Shown: positions 1 to 6,336, numbered from the stretch's first letter. The stretch is 9,115 bases of DNA from Bacillota bacterium (GCA_003242675.1 QGVE01000113.1:1-9115); one strand, 5' to 3'. Numbers and translations: made by a program. The notes: a model not told the origin generated them from the letters alone.

Positions 1-43
1 GTGCGATAGGAGGCGGGGCCGGCGCCCGACTACACCGGCGCCA

Positions 44-241
44 TCACCACCGCCGGGCCAGGATGCGGGCCGGCAGCGTCACCACCGCCCAGACCAGCCG
101 CAGGACCCCATCCACAGCGATGCCCACAATGCGGAAGGGGAGCAGAATCAGCCACACCAGCGGGTAGAGCAGCAGCGCGATCAGGGCCAGCGGCGGGGCG
201 ACCACGAGCAGCAGGAGCCACAGGAGAAAGGTGAACACCAA
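44..241 (-). CDS. Small hydrophobic membrane protein, function unknown
   Basis: A 65-residue, extremely hydrophobic protein with two predicted membrane helices, roughly residues 3-31 (Leu/Val/Ala-rich, broken by prolines at about 16-17) and 36-58, ending in a short basic tail (ARILARRW). There is no signal-peptidase site and no recognisable catalytic motif, so it should be an inner-membrane protein with little soluble mass. The TTG at 239-241 follows AGGAGGG (246-252) by 4 bases; the next codon is GTG (236-238) with a better 7-base spacing, so translation may begin one codon later. It lies downstream of, and on the same strand as, the broken acetyltransferase gene, about 126 bases away. I do not recognise a named family. 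It is probably a real gene because of the strong ribosome site and the coherent hydrophobic profile. Confidence 0.6.
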   Translation of the reverse strand: MVFTFLLWLLLLVVAPPLALIALLLYPLVWLILLPFRIVGIAVDGVLRLVWAVVTLPARILARRW

Positions 242-367
242 CTATCCCTCCTCGTTGGTTTGACGGAGGCGCGGAATACCGCCCCAGCGGCGCTGGGCGT
301 GGTGGCTCGGCCGGTCGCCGTCTTGCCCCGGGGCAGATGGGACCAGCGAACCCAGCACCGGCCCCGA

Positions 368-788
368 TCACCCAGACTCTTCCAGTCTCAACTCATACAG
401 CACGCACTCGTGTACCCGCCGGAAGCGGCGCCTGACCCACTCCCGCTCCTCGCCCGTGTAGTGGGCGAAGGTGAAGACCGGGTACAGTTTGGGCACCTGG
501 CTGCGGATCATGGCGTGCAGCTCCTCCGGGCCGTCCACGTACACGTGCAGGTACGAGTCCACCGGTTCAAACCCCTGCCACTGGTACCACCGCCGCACGT
601 CCGCGTCATCCCGCGTCCAGGCCTCCAGGCGGACGATCCCGCGCTCCCTCGCCCGTGCCACCGCCTCTTCCAGGAGCGCCCGGGTTCTCCCGGAGCACGT
701 TGTCGTAATAAGCGCTGTGCAGGTACGCCAGCACCCGGCACCGCAGCCAGCCCTCCTCGTCTTCCGGGCGGTACTCCCGAATTTGCAC
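368..788 (-). pseudogene. GNAT-family N-acetyltransferase, broken by an internal deletion
   Basis: Two pieces of one GNAT protein lie in different frames. The first, from GTG 786-788, reads VQIREYRPEDEEGWLRCRVL and continues through SAYYDNVLREN, the typical N-terminus of this family. Near 685-695 that frame runs into nonsense (PGAPGRGGG). The adjacent frame picks up RALLEEAVARARERGI, then LEAWTRDDADVRRWYQWQGF and a C-terminal region ending in a TGA at 368-370. Missing between them are the central strands and the first part of the acetyl-CoA pyrophosphate loop (R-x-x-G-x-G/A) that normally precedes RALLEEA. About 140 codons remain, against roughly 190-200 expected from my memory of relatives. 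The whole interval is 421 bases, not a multiple of three, so this is a deletion plus frameshift. The ribosome site AGAGGGG (794-800) with 5-base spacing is still intact. The product would be inactive. Confidence 0.75.
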
Positions 789-811
789 GCCAACCCCTCT
801 TACCCCTCGAC

Positions 812-836
812 GCCCCGCCGGCGTCACCGGCGGGGC
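812..836. repeat. Perfect 10-bp GC hairpin in the leader of the broken acetyltransferase gene
   Basis: GCCCCGCCGG (812-821) and CCGGCGGGGC (827-836) are exact inverted repeats around a 5-base loop. The hairpin lies just upstream of the ribosome site of the minus-strand pseudogene, so it would form in that transcript's leader. No run of T follows on either strand, so it is not a standard intrinsic terminator. It could be an attenuator remnant or an RNA-stability element. Confidence 0.45.
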
Positions 837-1036
837 CTGTGCGCGCCCGGCAGGGCCGGCTCGGCAGGTGTTTCCCGAACGCCGGGGCCAGTGACCCGGC
901 CTCGGAATCATCATCTTTTCATTATTTAGGTATCCATTCTGGAAAACCCTTCCCACGGCCGCCGCTGCCCCAACGCACCGCCTACGCGGAAGAATCAGGG
1001 TCAGGGCGGATCTTTCCCACGGTTGGCGACCTTTTT

Positions 1037-1065
1037 GCAGGACTATTGCGCTTTTCGCGGAATTC
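1037..1065 (+). promoter_or_regulatory. Putative sigma-H-type promoter for the lyase-kinase-lipid-binding operon
   Basis: GCAGGACTA (1037-1045), an 11-base spacer, then GCGGAATTC (1057-1065). This closely fits the Bacillus sigma-H pattern RnAGGAwWW - 11/12 bases - RnnGAATww: all of AGGA and GAAT are present, with mismatches only at flexible positions. The start of transcription would fall near 1071, leaving about 27 bases of leader with a strong ribosome site. Sigma-H directs transition-state and early sporulation transcription in Firmicutes. The match is by eye and promoter activity is inferred. Confidence 0.55.
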
Positions 1066-1097
1066 GAACGACAGGAGTCTGCGAGGAGGGACCAACC

Positions 1098-2483
1098 GTG
1101 GATCTGCTCGCCTCCCTGAGATCCCAGGTCAAGCCCTACCAGGGCCGCTTCCCGGCCCACACCTGCCTGCCCCGGACCGGCCGGCCGCGCGCGGAGATCC
1201 TCGCCGAAATCGCCGCGATGGGCGCCGACGAAGCCCGGTCCTGGCAGGACGGCTACGCCTCCGGCGCCGTCTACCACGGAGACGCGGACCACATCGAGTT
1301 CCTCAACCAGGTGTACGCTCTGCACTCCCAGTCCAACCCCCTCCACCCCGACCTCTGGCCCAGCGCGGCGAAGTTCGAGGCCGAGGTCGTTGCCATGACC
1401 GCGCAGATGCTGGGGGCCGGGGCCGCGGGCGGAAGCGTCTGCGGCACCGTCACCTCCGGCGGCACCGAGTCGCTGCTCCTGGCCATGAAGACCTACCGGG
1501 ACTGGGCCCGCGCGACCAGGGGCATCACCGCCCCCGAGGCCGTGGTGCCCGCGAGCGCGCACGCCGCCTTCGACAAGGCGGCGCAGTACTTCGGGATCAA
1601 GCTCATCCGCACCCCGCTGGACGAGGGCTTCCGGGCCGACGTCGGGGCGATGCGGGAGGCGATCACGCCCAACACCGTGGTCCTCGTGGGGTCCGCCCCG
1701 GGCTACCCCCACGGCGTCATCGACCCGATTCCCGAGATCGCCGCGCTGGCCGCCGAGCATGGCATCGGCTGCCACGTGGACGCCTGTCTGGGGGGCTTCG
1801 TCCTGCCGTGGGCCGAGCGGTTGGGCTACCCCGTGCCGCCCTTCGACTTCCGGCTGGAGGGCGTGACCTCGATCTCGGCCGACACCCACAAGTACGGCTA
1901 CGGCGCCAAGGGCACCTCCGTCATCCTCTACCGCAGCCGGGAGCTCCTTCACCACCAGTACTTCATCGCCGCCGACTGGCCGGGCGGGCTCTACTTCTCC
2001 CCCACGTTCGCCGGCAGCCGGCCCGGCGGGCTGATCGCCACCGCCTGGGCCGCGATGCTGTCCCTGGGCGAGGAGGGCTACATGGAGGCCACCCGGCGCA
2101 TCCTGGAGGCCGCCGACCGGCTGAAGGCGGGCATCCGCCAGATCCCCGGCCTCAGGATCCTGGGGGACCCGCTGTGGGTGATCGCCGTCGCCTCCGACGA
2201 GCTCAACATCTACCAGGTGATGGAGGAGATGGGCGGGCGCGGCTGGCGGCTGAACGGCCTGCACCGGCCCCCCGCCTTCCACATCGCCGTCACGCTCCGG
2301 CACACCCGGCCGGGGGTGGTCGACCGGTTCCTCGCCGACCTGCAGGACTCAGTGGAGCAGGTCCGCGCCAATCCCGAGAAGGCCACCGGGATGGCCCCGA
2401 TCTACGGCATGGCCGCCTCCGCCCCGGCGGATCTGGTCCGGCAGGTGCTCACCGGCTTCATCGACCTCCTCTACGAGGTGTGA
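1098..2483 (+). CDS. PLP-dependent sphingosine-1-phosphate lyase family enzyme (StSPL-like)
   Basis: A fold-type I PLP enzyme of the group II decarboxylase/S1P lyase family, 461 residues. Family members cleave a phosphorylated 2-amino-3-hydroxy chain retro-aldol fashion into an aldehyde and phosphoethanolamine. The PLP lysine is K265 in [13 protein letters not shown], with a second conserved lysine at 271. D228 in HVDACLGGF should bind the pyridine nitrogen and H155 in PASAHAAF stacks on the ring. Y59 (GAVYHGD), N80 and H83 (SNPLHPD) match phosphate/active-site residues. Long stretches ([41 protein letters not shown]) are nearly identical to human SPL, but there is no membrane helix. GTG 1098 is chosen because AGGAGGGA ends 6 bases before it and the predicted promoter excludes the upstream TTG at 1023. 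It is the first gene of an operon with a kinase that overlaps its stop codon. The natural substrate in this organism is unknown. Confidence 0.93.
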   Translation: MDLLASLRSQVKPYQGRFPAHTCLPRTGRPRAEILAEIAAMGADEARSWQDGYASGAVYHGDADHIEFLNQVYALHSQSNPLHPDLWPSAAKFEAEVVAMTAQMLGAGAAGGSVCGTVTSGGTESLLLAMKTYRDWARATRGITAPEAVVPASAHAAFDKAAQYFGIKLIRTPLDEGFRADVGAMREAITPNTVVLVGSAPGYPHGVIDPIPEIAALAAEHGIGCHVDACLGGFVLPWAERLGYPVPPFDFRLEGVTSISADTHKYGYGAKGTSVILYRSRELLHHQYFIAADWPGGLYFSPTFAGSRPGGLIATAWAAMLSLGEEGYMEATRRILEAADRLKAGIRQIPGLRILGDPLWVIAVASDELNIYQVMEEMGGRGWRLNGLHRPPAFHIAVTLRHTRPGVVDRFLADLQDSVEQVRANPEKATGMAPIYGMAASAPADLVRQVLTGFIDLLYEV

Positions 2484-2488
2484 TGGCC

Positions 2489-4186
2489 ATGGCCCGGCAG
2501 TACGTCCTCGCCCTGGACCTGGGCACGTCCGCCCTGAAGGCGGCCCTGGTCTCGTTCTCCGGCGCGGTGGCTGCCCTGGAGACGGAGCCGGTGCGGCTGC
2601 TGCCCGGCGGCGGGGCCGAACAGGACCCGGACGACTGGTGGAACGCCGTCGTCGCCGCCACCCGCCGGCTCATGGCCCGGGGCATCGCCACCCGGGAACA
2701 AGTGGCCGCCGTCTGCTGCACGGCCCAGTGGTCGGCGACGGTGGCCGTGGACCGCAGCGGCCGGCCCCTGATGCCCGCCATCAGCTGGATGGACACCCGC
2801 GGCGCGCCGGACGTGGCCAGGCTCACCGGCGGGCCTGTATCCGTCGCCGGCTACGGCGTGGACAAGCTCTGGCTCTGGATCCGCCGGACCGGTGGGATCC
2901 CCGGCAAGGCGGGGAAGGACTCCCTGGCCCACATCCTCTACATCCGGCGGGCGCATCCCCGGATCTACGAGGCCACCCACAAGTTCCTGGAGCCCAAGGA
3001 CTACCTGAACCTCCGCCTCACCGGCGAGTTCGCGTCCACCTACGAGGCCATCACGCTCCACTGGGTCACCGACAACCGGGATCCCTACCACATCCGGTAC
3101 GACCCGGACCTCCTGGCCGCCGCGGGCCTGGACCGGGCGAAGCTTCCCGACCTGCTGCCCGCCACGGCGGTCCTGGGCCGGCTGCGCCCCGCCGCGGCGG
3201 AGGAGCTCGGGCTGCGGCCGGAGACCCACGTGGTGGCCGGGACGCCGGACATGCACGCCGCGGCCATCGGCTCGGGCGGGACGCGCGACCTCGACCCCCA
3301 CCTGTACGTGGGCACGTCCTCGTGGCTGTCGGCGCACGTGCCGTACATGCGAACCGACCTCCTGCACAACATGGCCTCCATCCCGTCCGCCATCCCCGGC
3401 CGGTACCTGGTGGCCAACGAGCAGGAGACCGCCGGCGCCTGCCTCCTCCACCTCCGGGACCTCCTGCGTGACCCTGCGTGCGGGCCAGGATCTCGGGACG
3501 GCAGCGGGGCACCGGCACCTGAGGGGGCGACACCGTCCCGCGGCCTGCCAGCCGGGCCGGTTGCACGGACCCCTCTGTCGGATGGGCAGGCGTCCGCGGA
3601 GATCGCGCGGCTGATCGCCCTGGCCGCGGAGGTACCCCCGGGCAGCGACGGGCTCATCTTCACCCCGTGGCTCGTCGGCGAGCGCACTCCTGTGGAGGAT
3701 CCCTGGGTGCGGGGCGGCTTCCACAACCTCACCCTGCGGGCCACCCGGGGCCACCTGGTGCGGGCGGTGCTGGAGGGCGTCGCCCTCAACGCCCGCTGGC
3801 TGGCCGAGGCCGTGGACCGCTTCGTCCGGCGGCGGATGGACCCGGTCCGGCTCATCGGCGGCGGCGCCCGGTCGGAGCTCTGGTGCCAGATCTACGCCGA
3901 CGCCCTGGACCGGACCATTCTGCAGGTGGAACGCCCGCTGGAGGCAAGCGCGCGCGGCGCCGGGCTCCTCGCGCTGGTGGGTCTGGGCGAGCTGGGCTTC
4001 GCCGACGTCCCGGATCTGGTGGCCATCGCCCGGACCTTCGAGCCGACGCCGGTGCACCGCCCGATCTACGATGAGCTGTTTGCCGCGTTCCAGGAGCTCT
4101 ACCGGAGGCACCGGGGCTTCTACGCCCGGCTGAATCGGTGGGCGGGCCTGGGGCCAGCCGTGTCGGAAACGAGGTTTACGGAATGA
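2489..4186 (+). CDS. FGGY-family carbohydrate kinase (xylulokinase-like), substrate unknown
   Basis: An ATP-dependent kinase of the FGGY family (actin/hexokinase fold), 565 residues. The N-terminal phosphate loop is LALDLGTSALKAAL (residues 7-20). The catalytic-base region GTPDMHAAAIGSG places the aspartate at 254. The C-terminal FGGY signature starts at 457 (GGGARSELWCQIYADAL), and GERTPVEDPWVRGGF is the typical C-domain loop. A low-complexity Gly/Pro/Ala-rich insert of about 42 residues (328-369) makes it longer than ordinary xylulokinases (about 480-500). Two starts are possible: ATG 2483, which overlaps the lyase TGA by one base but has almost no spacing, and ATG 2489, placed 8 bases after GAGGTG (2475-2480), which I prefer. 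Either way it is translationally coupled to the lyase. Family members phosphorylate sugars and polyols. The context suggests it makes a phosphorylated substrate for the lyase, but this is inference, and the label xylulokinase should not be taken literally. Confidence 0.9.
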   Translation: MARQYVLALDLGTSALKAALVSFSGAVAALETEPVRLLPGGGAEQDPDDWWNAVVAATRRLMARGIATREQVAAVCCTAQWSATVAVDRSGRPLMPAISWMDTRGAPDVARLTGGPVSVAGYGVDKLWLWIRRTGGIPGKAGKDSLAHILYIRRAHPRIYEATHKFLEPKDYLNLRLTGEFASTYEAITLHWVTDNRDPYHIRYDPDLLAAAGLDRAKLPDLLPATAVLGRLRPAAAEELGLRPETHVVAGTPDMHAAAIGSGGTRDLDPHLYVGTSSWLSAHVPYMRTDLLHNMASIPSAIPGRYLVANEQETAGACLLHLRDLLRDPACGPGSRDGSGAPAPEGATPSRGLPAGPVARTPLSDGQASAEIARLIALAAEVPPGSDGLIFTPWLVGERTPVEDPWVRGGFHNLTLRATRGHLVRAVLEGVALNARWLAEAVDRFVRRRMDPVRLIGGGARSELWCQIYADALDRTILQVERPLEASARGAGLLALVGLGELGFADVPDLVAIARTFEPTPVHRPIYDELFAAFQELYRRHRGFYARLNRWAGLGPAVSETRFTE

Positions 4187-4198
4187 AGGGAGATCCAT

Positions 4199-4741
4199 AT
4201 GGAGCGTTCGCTGCGCTGGTCGGCCATCGGATCGGCGGAGACAGAAGAGCTGGTGCTGCGCACGGAAGCCGGCGGGATCGTCGCGGAGTCCGTCGTGAAG
4301 GGCATGTCGGCGGACCGGCCGCTGCGGGTTGCCTACCGCTTGGAGCTCGACCCCGCGTGGCAGGTACTGCGGGTAGCCGTTCAGGCAGGCGACCGTGAGC
4401 TCCGGCTGCGTCGGGACCCCGACGGGACCTGGCATGATGGCCGCGGCGCCCCCCTGCCCGACCTGGCCGGCTGCATCGACGTGGACATCTCCGTCACGCC
4501 TTTCACCAACACACTGCCCATCCGGCGGCTGCAGCTGGCTCCCGGCCAGTCCGCGGAGATCCGCGTGGCCTACATCCAGGTGCCCGAGCTACTCGTCCGC
4601 CCCGTCCGGCAGCGGTACACCAATACGGGCGGCGGACGGTACCGCTACGAGGCGCTTGAGACGGGGTTCACCACCTTGCTGTCGGTCGACGACGACGGGC
4701 TGGTGCTGGAGTACCCGGGGTGCTTTCGCAGAGTTCACTGA
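4199..4741 (+). CDS. Putative glycolipid-binding family protein (PF06475-type)
   Basis: A 180-residue soluble protein with no signal peptide or membrane segment. It matches, from memory, the family PF06475 (formerly a DUF; the Pseudomonas aeruginosa PA1994 structure led to the name 'putative glycolipid-binding'). Diagnostic stretches are GCIDVDISVTPFTNTLPIRR (about residues 92-111), APGQSAEIRVAYIQVPEL, RPVRQRYT and GRYRYEALETGFTTLLSVD, ending in LEYPGCFRRV. The alternating beta-strand pattern fits the family's open barrel. The biochemical ligand of the family is not firmly established. ATG 4199 follows AAGGGAG (4186-4192) by 6 bases, and only 12 bases separate it from the kinase stop, so it belongs to the same operon. 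Its presence beside an S1P-lyase relative hints that the pathway handles a lipid or amphiphilic amino alcohol. Confidence 0.85.
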   Translation: MERSLRWSAIGSAETEELVLRTEAGGIVAESVVKGMSADRPLRVAYRLELDPAWQVLRVAVQAGDRELRLRRDPDGTWHDGRGAPLPDLAGCIDVDISVTPFTNTLPIRRLQLAPGQSAEIRVAYIQVPELLVRPVRQRYTNTGGGRYRYEALETGFTTLLSVDDDGLVLEYPGCFRRVH

Positions 4742-4883
4742 AGGCAGAATGCTGTGACGGGACGCGCGGCCACTTCCCGGACATCCCTCAAGCCCGCGCC
4801 GGGGCTGCGGGGTCAACACGCACAGTCGGCCCGAACAGAACAGACGGCGCACGAGGCGCCCTGACAGAGCGCGAAAAAGCCAA

Positions 4884-4911
4884 CCGCCTGGCGACCGAAC
4901 GTGCCAGGCGG
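4884..4911 (-). terminator. Intrinsic terminator of the RRM protein gene, possibly bidirectional
   Basis: CCGCCTGGC (4884-4892) and GCCAGGCGG (4903-4911) form a perfect 9-bp stem with a 10-base loop. On the minus strand it is followed after 5 bases by five T (plus-strand A at 4874-4878). It lies 31 bases past the stop codon of the RRM gene. No better terminator is visible for the plus-strand operon ending at 4741, so the same hairpin may also stop transcription from that side, although no T run follows on the plus strand. Confidence 0.65.
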
Positions 4912-4942
4912 CTGTACTTGTCTGCAGCTGTTGCGACGAACC

Positions 4943-5200
4943 TTACCGGCGACCGGGACGCGGCTGGGCCTCGTTGACCGTGAGCACACGGCCGGCCCAC
5001 TCAGCGCCATCGAGCGCCTCGATGACGGCCTGAGCCTGCTCCGCGGGGACCTCCACGAAGCCAAAGCCCCGGCTGCGGCCCGTCTCCCGATCGATGGCGA
5101 CACGGGCAGCCTTGACCTCGGCGTACTGGGAGACTGCGGCTTCCAGGTCCGCGGCCGTGACCGCCCACGGGAGGTTGCCGAAGTAGAGGGTCTTGATCAC
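4943..5200 (-). CDS. Single-RRM RNA-binding protein
   Basis: An 85-residue protein consisting of one RNA-recognition motif. RNP2 is LYFGNL (residues 5-10) and RNP1 is RGFGFVEV (44-51), with the aromatic residues Y6, F46 and F48 that stack on RNA bases. The beta-alpha-beta-beta-alpha-beta order is complete and is followed by a short basic tail (QPRPGRR). Small bacterial RRM proteins of this type are best known from cyanobacteria (Rbp), where several are cold-induced; they are presumed to bind single-stranded RNA. The start is GTG 5198-5200 behind a long AGGGAGGGAGAAAG purine tract. It is monocistronic: its own terminator lies downstream, and about 106 bases of leader lie between its predicted promoter and the start codon. 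The RNA targets are unknown. Confidence 0.92.
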   Translation of the reverse strand: MIKTLYFGNLPWAVTAADLEAAVSQYAEVKAARVAIDRETGRSRGFGFVEVPAEQAQAVIEALDGAEWAGRVLTVNEAQPRPGRR

Positions 5201-5306
5201 CTTTCTCCCTCCCTCACTTCAGGATTTTTTGGTTGCCTGATGTGGAGAGGGAACACGATCCCGGACCGGACGAATCCACGGACGCGCACCACTCACCAAC
5301 CGGACC
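5201..5306 (-). other. Long 5' leader of the RRM protein gene
   Basis: No gene is seen here. If transcription starts from the TATATA box, the transcript carries about 106 untranslated bases. The leader contains a repeated GGTTGGT (two copies two bases apart near 5295-5310) and a small hairpin close to the ribosome site (5219-5223 with 5236-5240, an A-rich loop on the RNA). Long structured leaders are common for cold-regulated RNA-binding proteins, but control by this one is only inferred. Confidence 0.35.
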
Positions 5307-5312
5307 AACCAC

Positions 5313-5341
5313 TATATAGGTTACTCGCTTTGGAGACAGAA
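5313..5341 (-). promoter_or_regulatory. Possible sigma-A promoter of the RRM protein gene
   Basis: On the minus strand TATATA (plus 5313-5318) lies 17 bases from TTCTGT (5336-5341). The -10 is good and the -35 poor. The location in an AT-rich island after the upstream cupin terminator makes it the best candidate. A 6-bp inverted repeat, TGTTTC-GCG-GAAACA (5348-5362), sits directly upstream of the -35 and could be an operator. Confidence 0.4.
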
Positions 5342-5392
5342 CACAACTGTTTCGCGGAAACAAAGCATTTCCGTTCGTATCGACGGGCAAAT

Positions 5393-5419
5393 GAGCCCGG
5401 CCCCCCCTGGGCCGGGCTC
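5393..5419 (-). terminator. Hairpin terminator downstream of the cupin gene
   Basis: GAGCCCGGCCC (5393-5403) pairs with its exact complement at 5409-5419 around a 5-base loop, giving an 11-bp, very GC-rich stem. On the minus strand it is followed by ATTTGCC, a weak T tract. It sits 82 bases beyond the cupin stop codon and upstream of the RRM promoter, where a terminator is expected. Confidence 0.6.
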
Positions 5420-5501
5420 CTGCTTGACGGATGGCGTTGTGCGCTGAGCCTGTTCGCCGGCTGATTGCCGCGGCCGCGGGCTGTGGGACCGACGCGGGGC
5501 C

Positions 5502-5849
5502 TTACCCGATAGGCTGCCGGTACCGCGGGTCAGTGGGATTCGGGCTCAGGCTGGCCAGCAGCACCAGCGGCTCGCTGCCCGTGTTCCGGACGGAGAACTC
5601 TTCCTCTCCCTCCACCAGCAGGACATCCCCTGCCGAGACGGGCGTCTCGCTGCCGTCCACGACCACCGTTCCGGATCCCCGCGAGACGTGGACCACCAGC
5701 GTCGACCCGGGATGCCTGTGCTTGGGCAGCTCCTGGCCCGGCGCAAAGGTCAGGACGAACACCAGCACCTGCGGGTGGTTGAAGCAGATGCGTTTGGTGA
5801 AGCGGGCCTCCGACACCACCGAAACCGCTGGCACATTCGCTTTCTCCAT
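5502..5849 (-). CDS. Small single-domain cupin protein
   Basis: A 115-residue conserved beta-barrel cupin of the cupin_2 type. Motif 1 is visible as PGQELPKHRHPG (about residues 37-48) with His44 and His46, and motif 2 as VSAGDVLLVEGEEEFSVRN (about 71-89). In a metal-binding cupin I would expect a Glu a few residues after the HxH pair and a His before the final Asn; here those places hold Thr/Leu and Phe/Glu, so the metal site looks incomplete. Stand-alone cupins of this size are enzymes (isomerases, dioxygenases) or ligand sensors, and no specific reaction can be assigned. ATG 5847-5849 is preferred over an upstream in-frame codon (5888) because AGGGGTGA precedes it and homology begins there. 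It has its own terminator and lies 87 bases after the UPF0145 gene on the same strand. Confidence 0.82.
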   Translation of the reverse strand: MEKANVPAVSVVSEARFTKRICFNHPQVLVFVLTFAPGQELPKHRHPGSTLVVHVSRGSGTVVVDGSETPVSAGDVLLVEGEEEFSVRNTGSEPLVLLASLSPNPTDPRYRQPIG

Positions 5850-5899
5850 CGCAATCACCCCTGGGATAGCATCTCCCCGCCGCCTCACGCCATGTGCCC

Positions 5900-5926
5900 G
5901 CAGGCGGAAGCGCCCGTGACGCCTGC
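5900..5926 (-). repeat. Weak inverted repeat between the UPF0145 and cupin genes
   Basis: GCAGGCG (5900-5906) and CGCCTGC (5920-5926) form a 7-bp stem with a 13-base loop, 11 bases past the UPF0145 stop. No T run follows on the minus strand, so read-through into the cupin gene is likely and the two genes may be co-transcribed. Confidence 0.3.
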
Positions 5927-5936
5927 CGCCCGGGGA

Positions 5937-6251
5937 TCAGCGCAGCCGCACGGCCGTCCCGCTGGCCGTGACCATGAGCATCGACTGGCCCAGCACCTCG
6001 TAGTCGATATCAATCCCCACCACGGCGTCCGCCCCCAGGCGCCTCGCCTCGCTCATCAGCTCCCGAAGGCACTGCTCACGGCCCTCGCGCAGCTTCGACT
6101 CGTACGAGCCGGCCCGGCCGCCGATGATGTCGGTGATCGAGGCGGCGAAGTCCCGCAGGAAGTTGGCGCCCAGGATCGTCTCCGCGCTCACGATCCCAAG
6201 GTACTCGGTGATCTGGCGCCCTTCCACCGTCTGCGTCGTGGTGATGATCAT
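5937..6251 (-). CDS. UPF0145 / YbjQ-family protein
   Basis: A 104-residue protein of the UPF0145 (YbjQ, DUF74) family, sometimes labelled 'heavy-metal-binding domain'. The typical start [12 protein letters not shown], the centre [17 protein letters not shown], and the late [16 protein letters not shown] are all present, and the length matches the family (about 100-110). Structures of relatives show a small alpha/beta fold assembled into pentamers; the function is not established and metal binding is a weak prediction. ATG 6249-6251 is chosen because the protein family begins there and GGGGGAGG (6261-6268) ends 9 bases before it; an in-frame extension to 6284 adds residues unlike the family. 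No clear promoter is seen upstream. It probably reads through into the cupin gene. Confidence 0.88.
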   Translation of the reverse strand: MIITTTQTVEGRQITEYLGIVSAETILGANFLRDFAASITDIIGGRAGSYESKLREGREQCLRELMSEARRLGADAVVGIDIDYEVLGQSMLMVTASGTAVRLR

Positions 6252-6336
6252 CCCGACGTTCCTCCCCCTTTGCTGGTCTGCCAATGAGGAGCGCCGCGAC
6301 GGGGGAAAAGGTTCGCACTACCGCAGCCAGAAAGAA

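Larger units (their letters stand above)
789..1097. other. Divergent intergenic region upstream of the lyase operon
   Basis: About 309 bases between the divergently oriented acetyltransferase pseudogene and the lyase gene. It holds the hairpin at 812-836, an AT-rich stretch at about 905-950 that is striking in this GC-rich DNA but gives no convincing sigma-A promoter on either strand, and the sigma-H-like promoter at 1037-1065. In the lyase frame there is a TAG at 927-929, then open frame with a TTG at 1023. That TTG would lie upstream of the predicted transcript start, so I do not use it. I see no tRNA, T-box or riboswitch fold. Confidence 0.5.

Noticed and set aside
21..42. GGCGCC ... GGCGCC inverted repeat after the small membrane protein gene
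   Set aside because: Stem of only 6 bp with no T tail, in a GC-rich background where such pairs are expected by chance; not supported as a terminator.
905..950. AT-rich stretch considered as a sigma-A promoter for either divergent gene
   Set aside because: No pair of -35 and -10 boxes with acceptable spacing on either strand; the sigma-H-like site is a better explanation for the plus strand.
800..2303. Long minus-strand open frame opposite the lyase gene
   Set aside because: Its translation is low-complexity Gly/Ala/Val-rich and antisense to a clear enzyme. Only its far end (below 788) is meaningful, as the N-terminal piece of the broken acetyltransferase.
260..2482. A plus-strand frame open continuously from 260 into the kinase gene
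   Set aside because: Only the part from about 2483 encodes a recognisable protein. Upstream the translation is Arg/Pro/Gly-rich and lies out of frame over the well-supported lyase gene, which is typical of GC-rich DNA lacking stops.
3085..3855. Minus-strand open frames within the kinase region
   Set aside because: Arg/Pro-rich antisense translations with no start signal; explained by codon bias of the kinase.
2471..4435. 654-codon minus-strand open frame opposite the kinase
   Set aside because: Pro/Gly/Arg-rich shadow of the kinase reading frame with no motif and no ribosome site; the plus-strand protein is unambiguous.
4720..4977. Possible small plus-strand gene after the glycolipid-binding family protein
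   Set aside because: No ribosome site, overlaps the preceding gene's end and the RRM terminator, and the translation has no recognisable pattern.
5468..5479. 12-bp palindrome CCGCGGCCGCGG downstream of the cupin gene
   Set aside because: A simple GC alternation likely to occur by chance; the adjacent 11-bp hairpin at 5393-5419 is the better terminator candidate.
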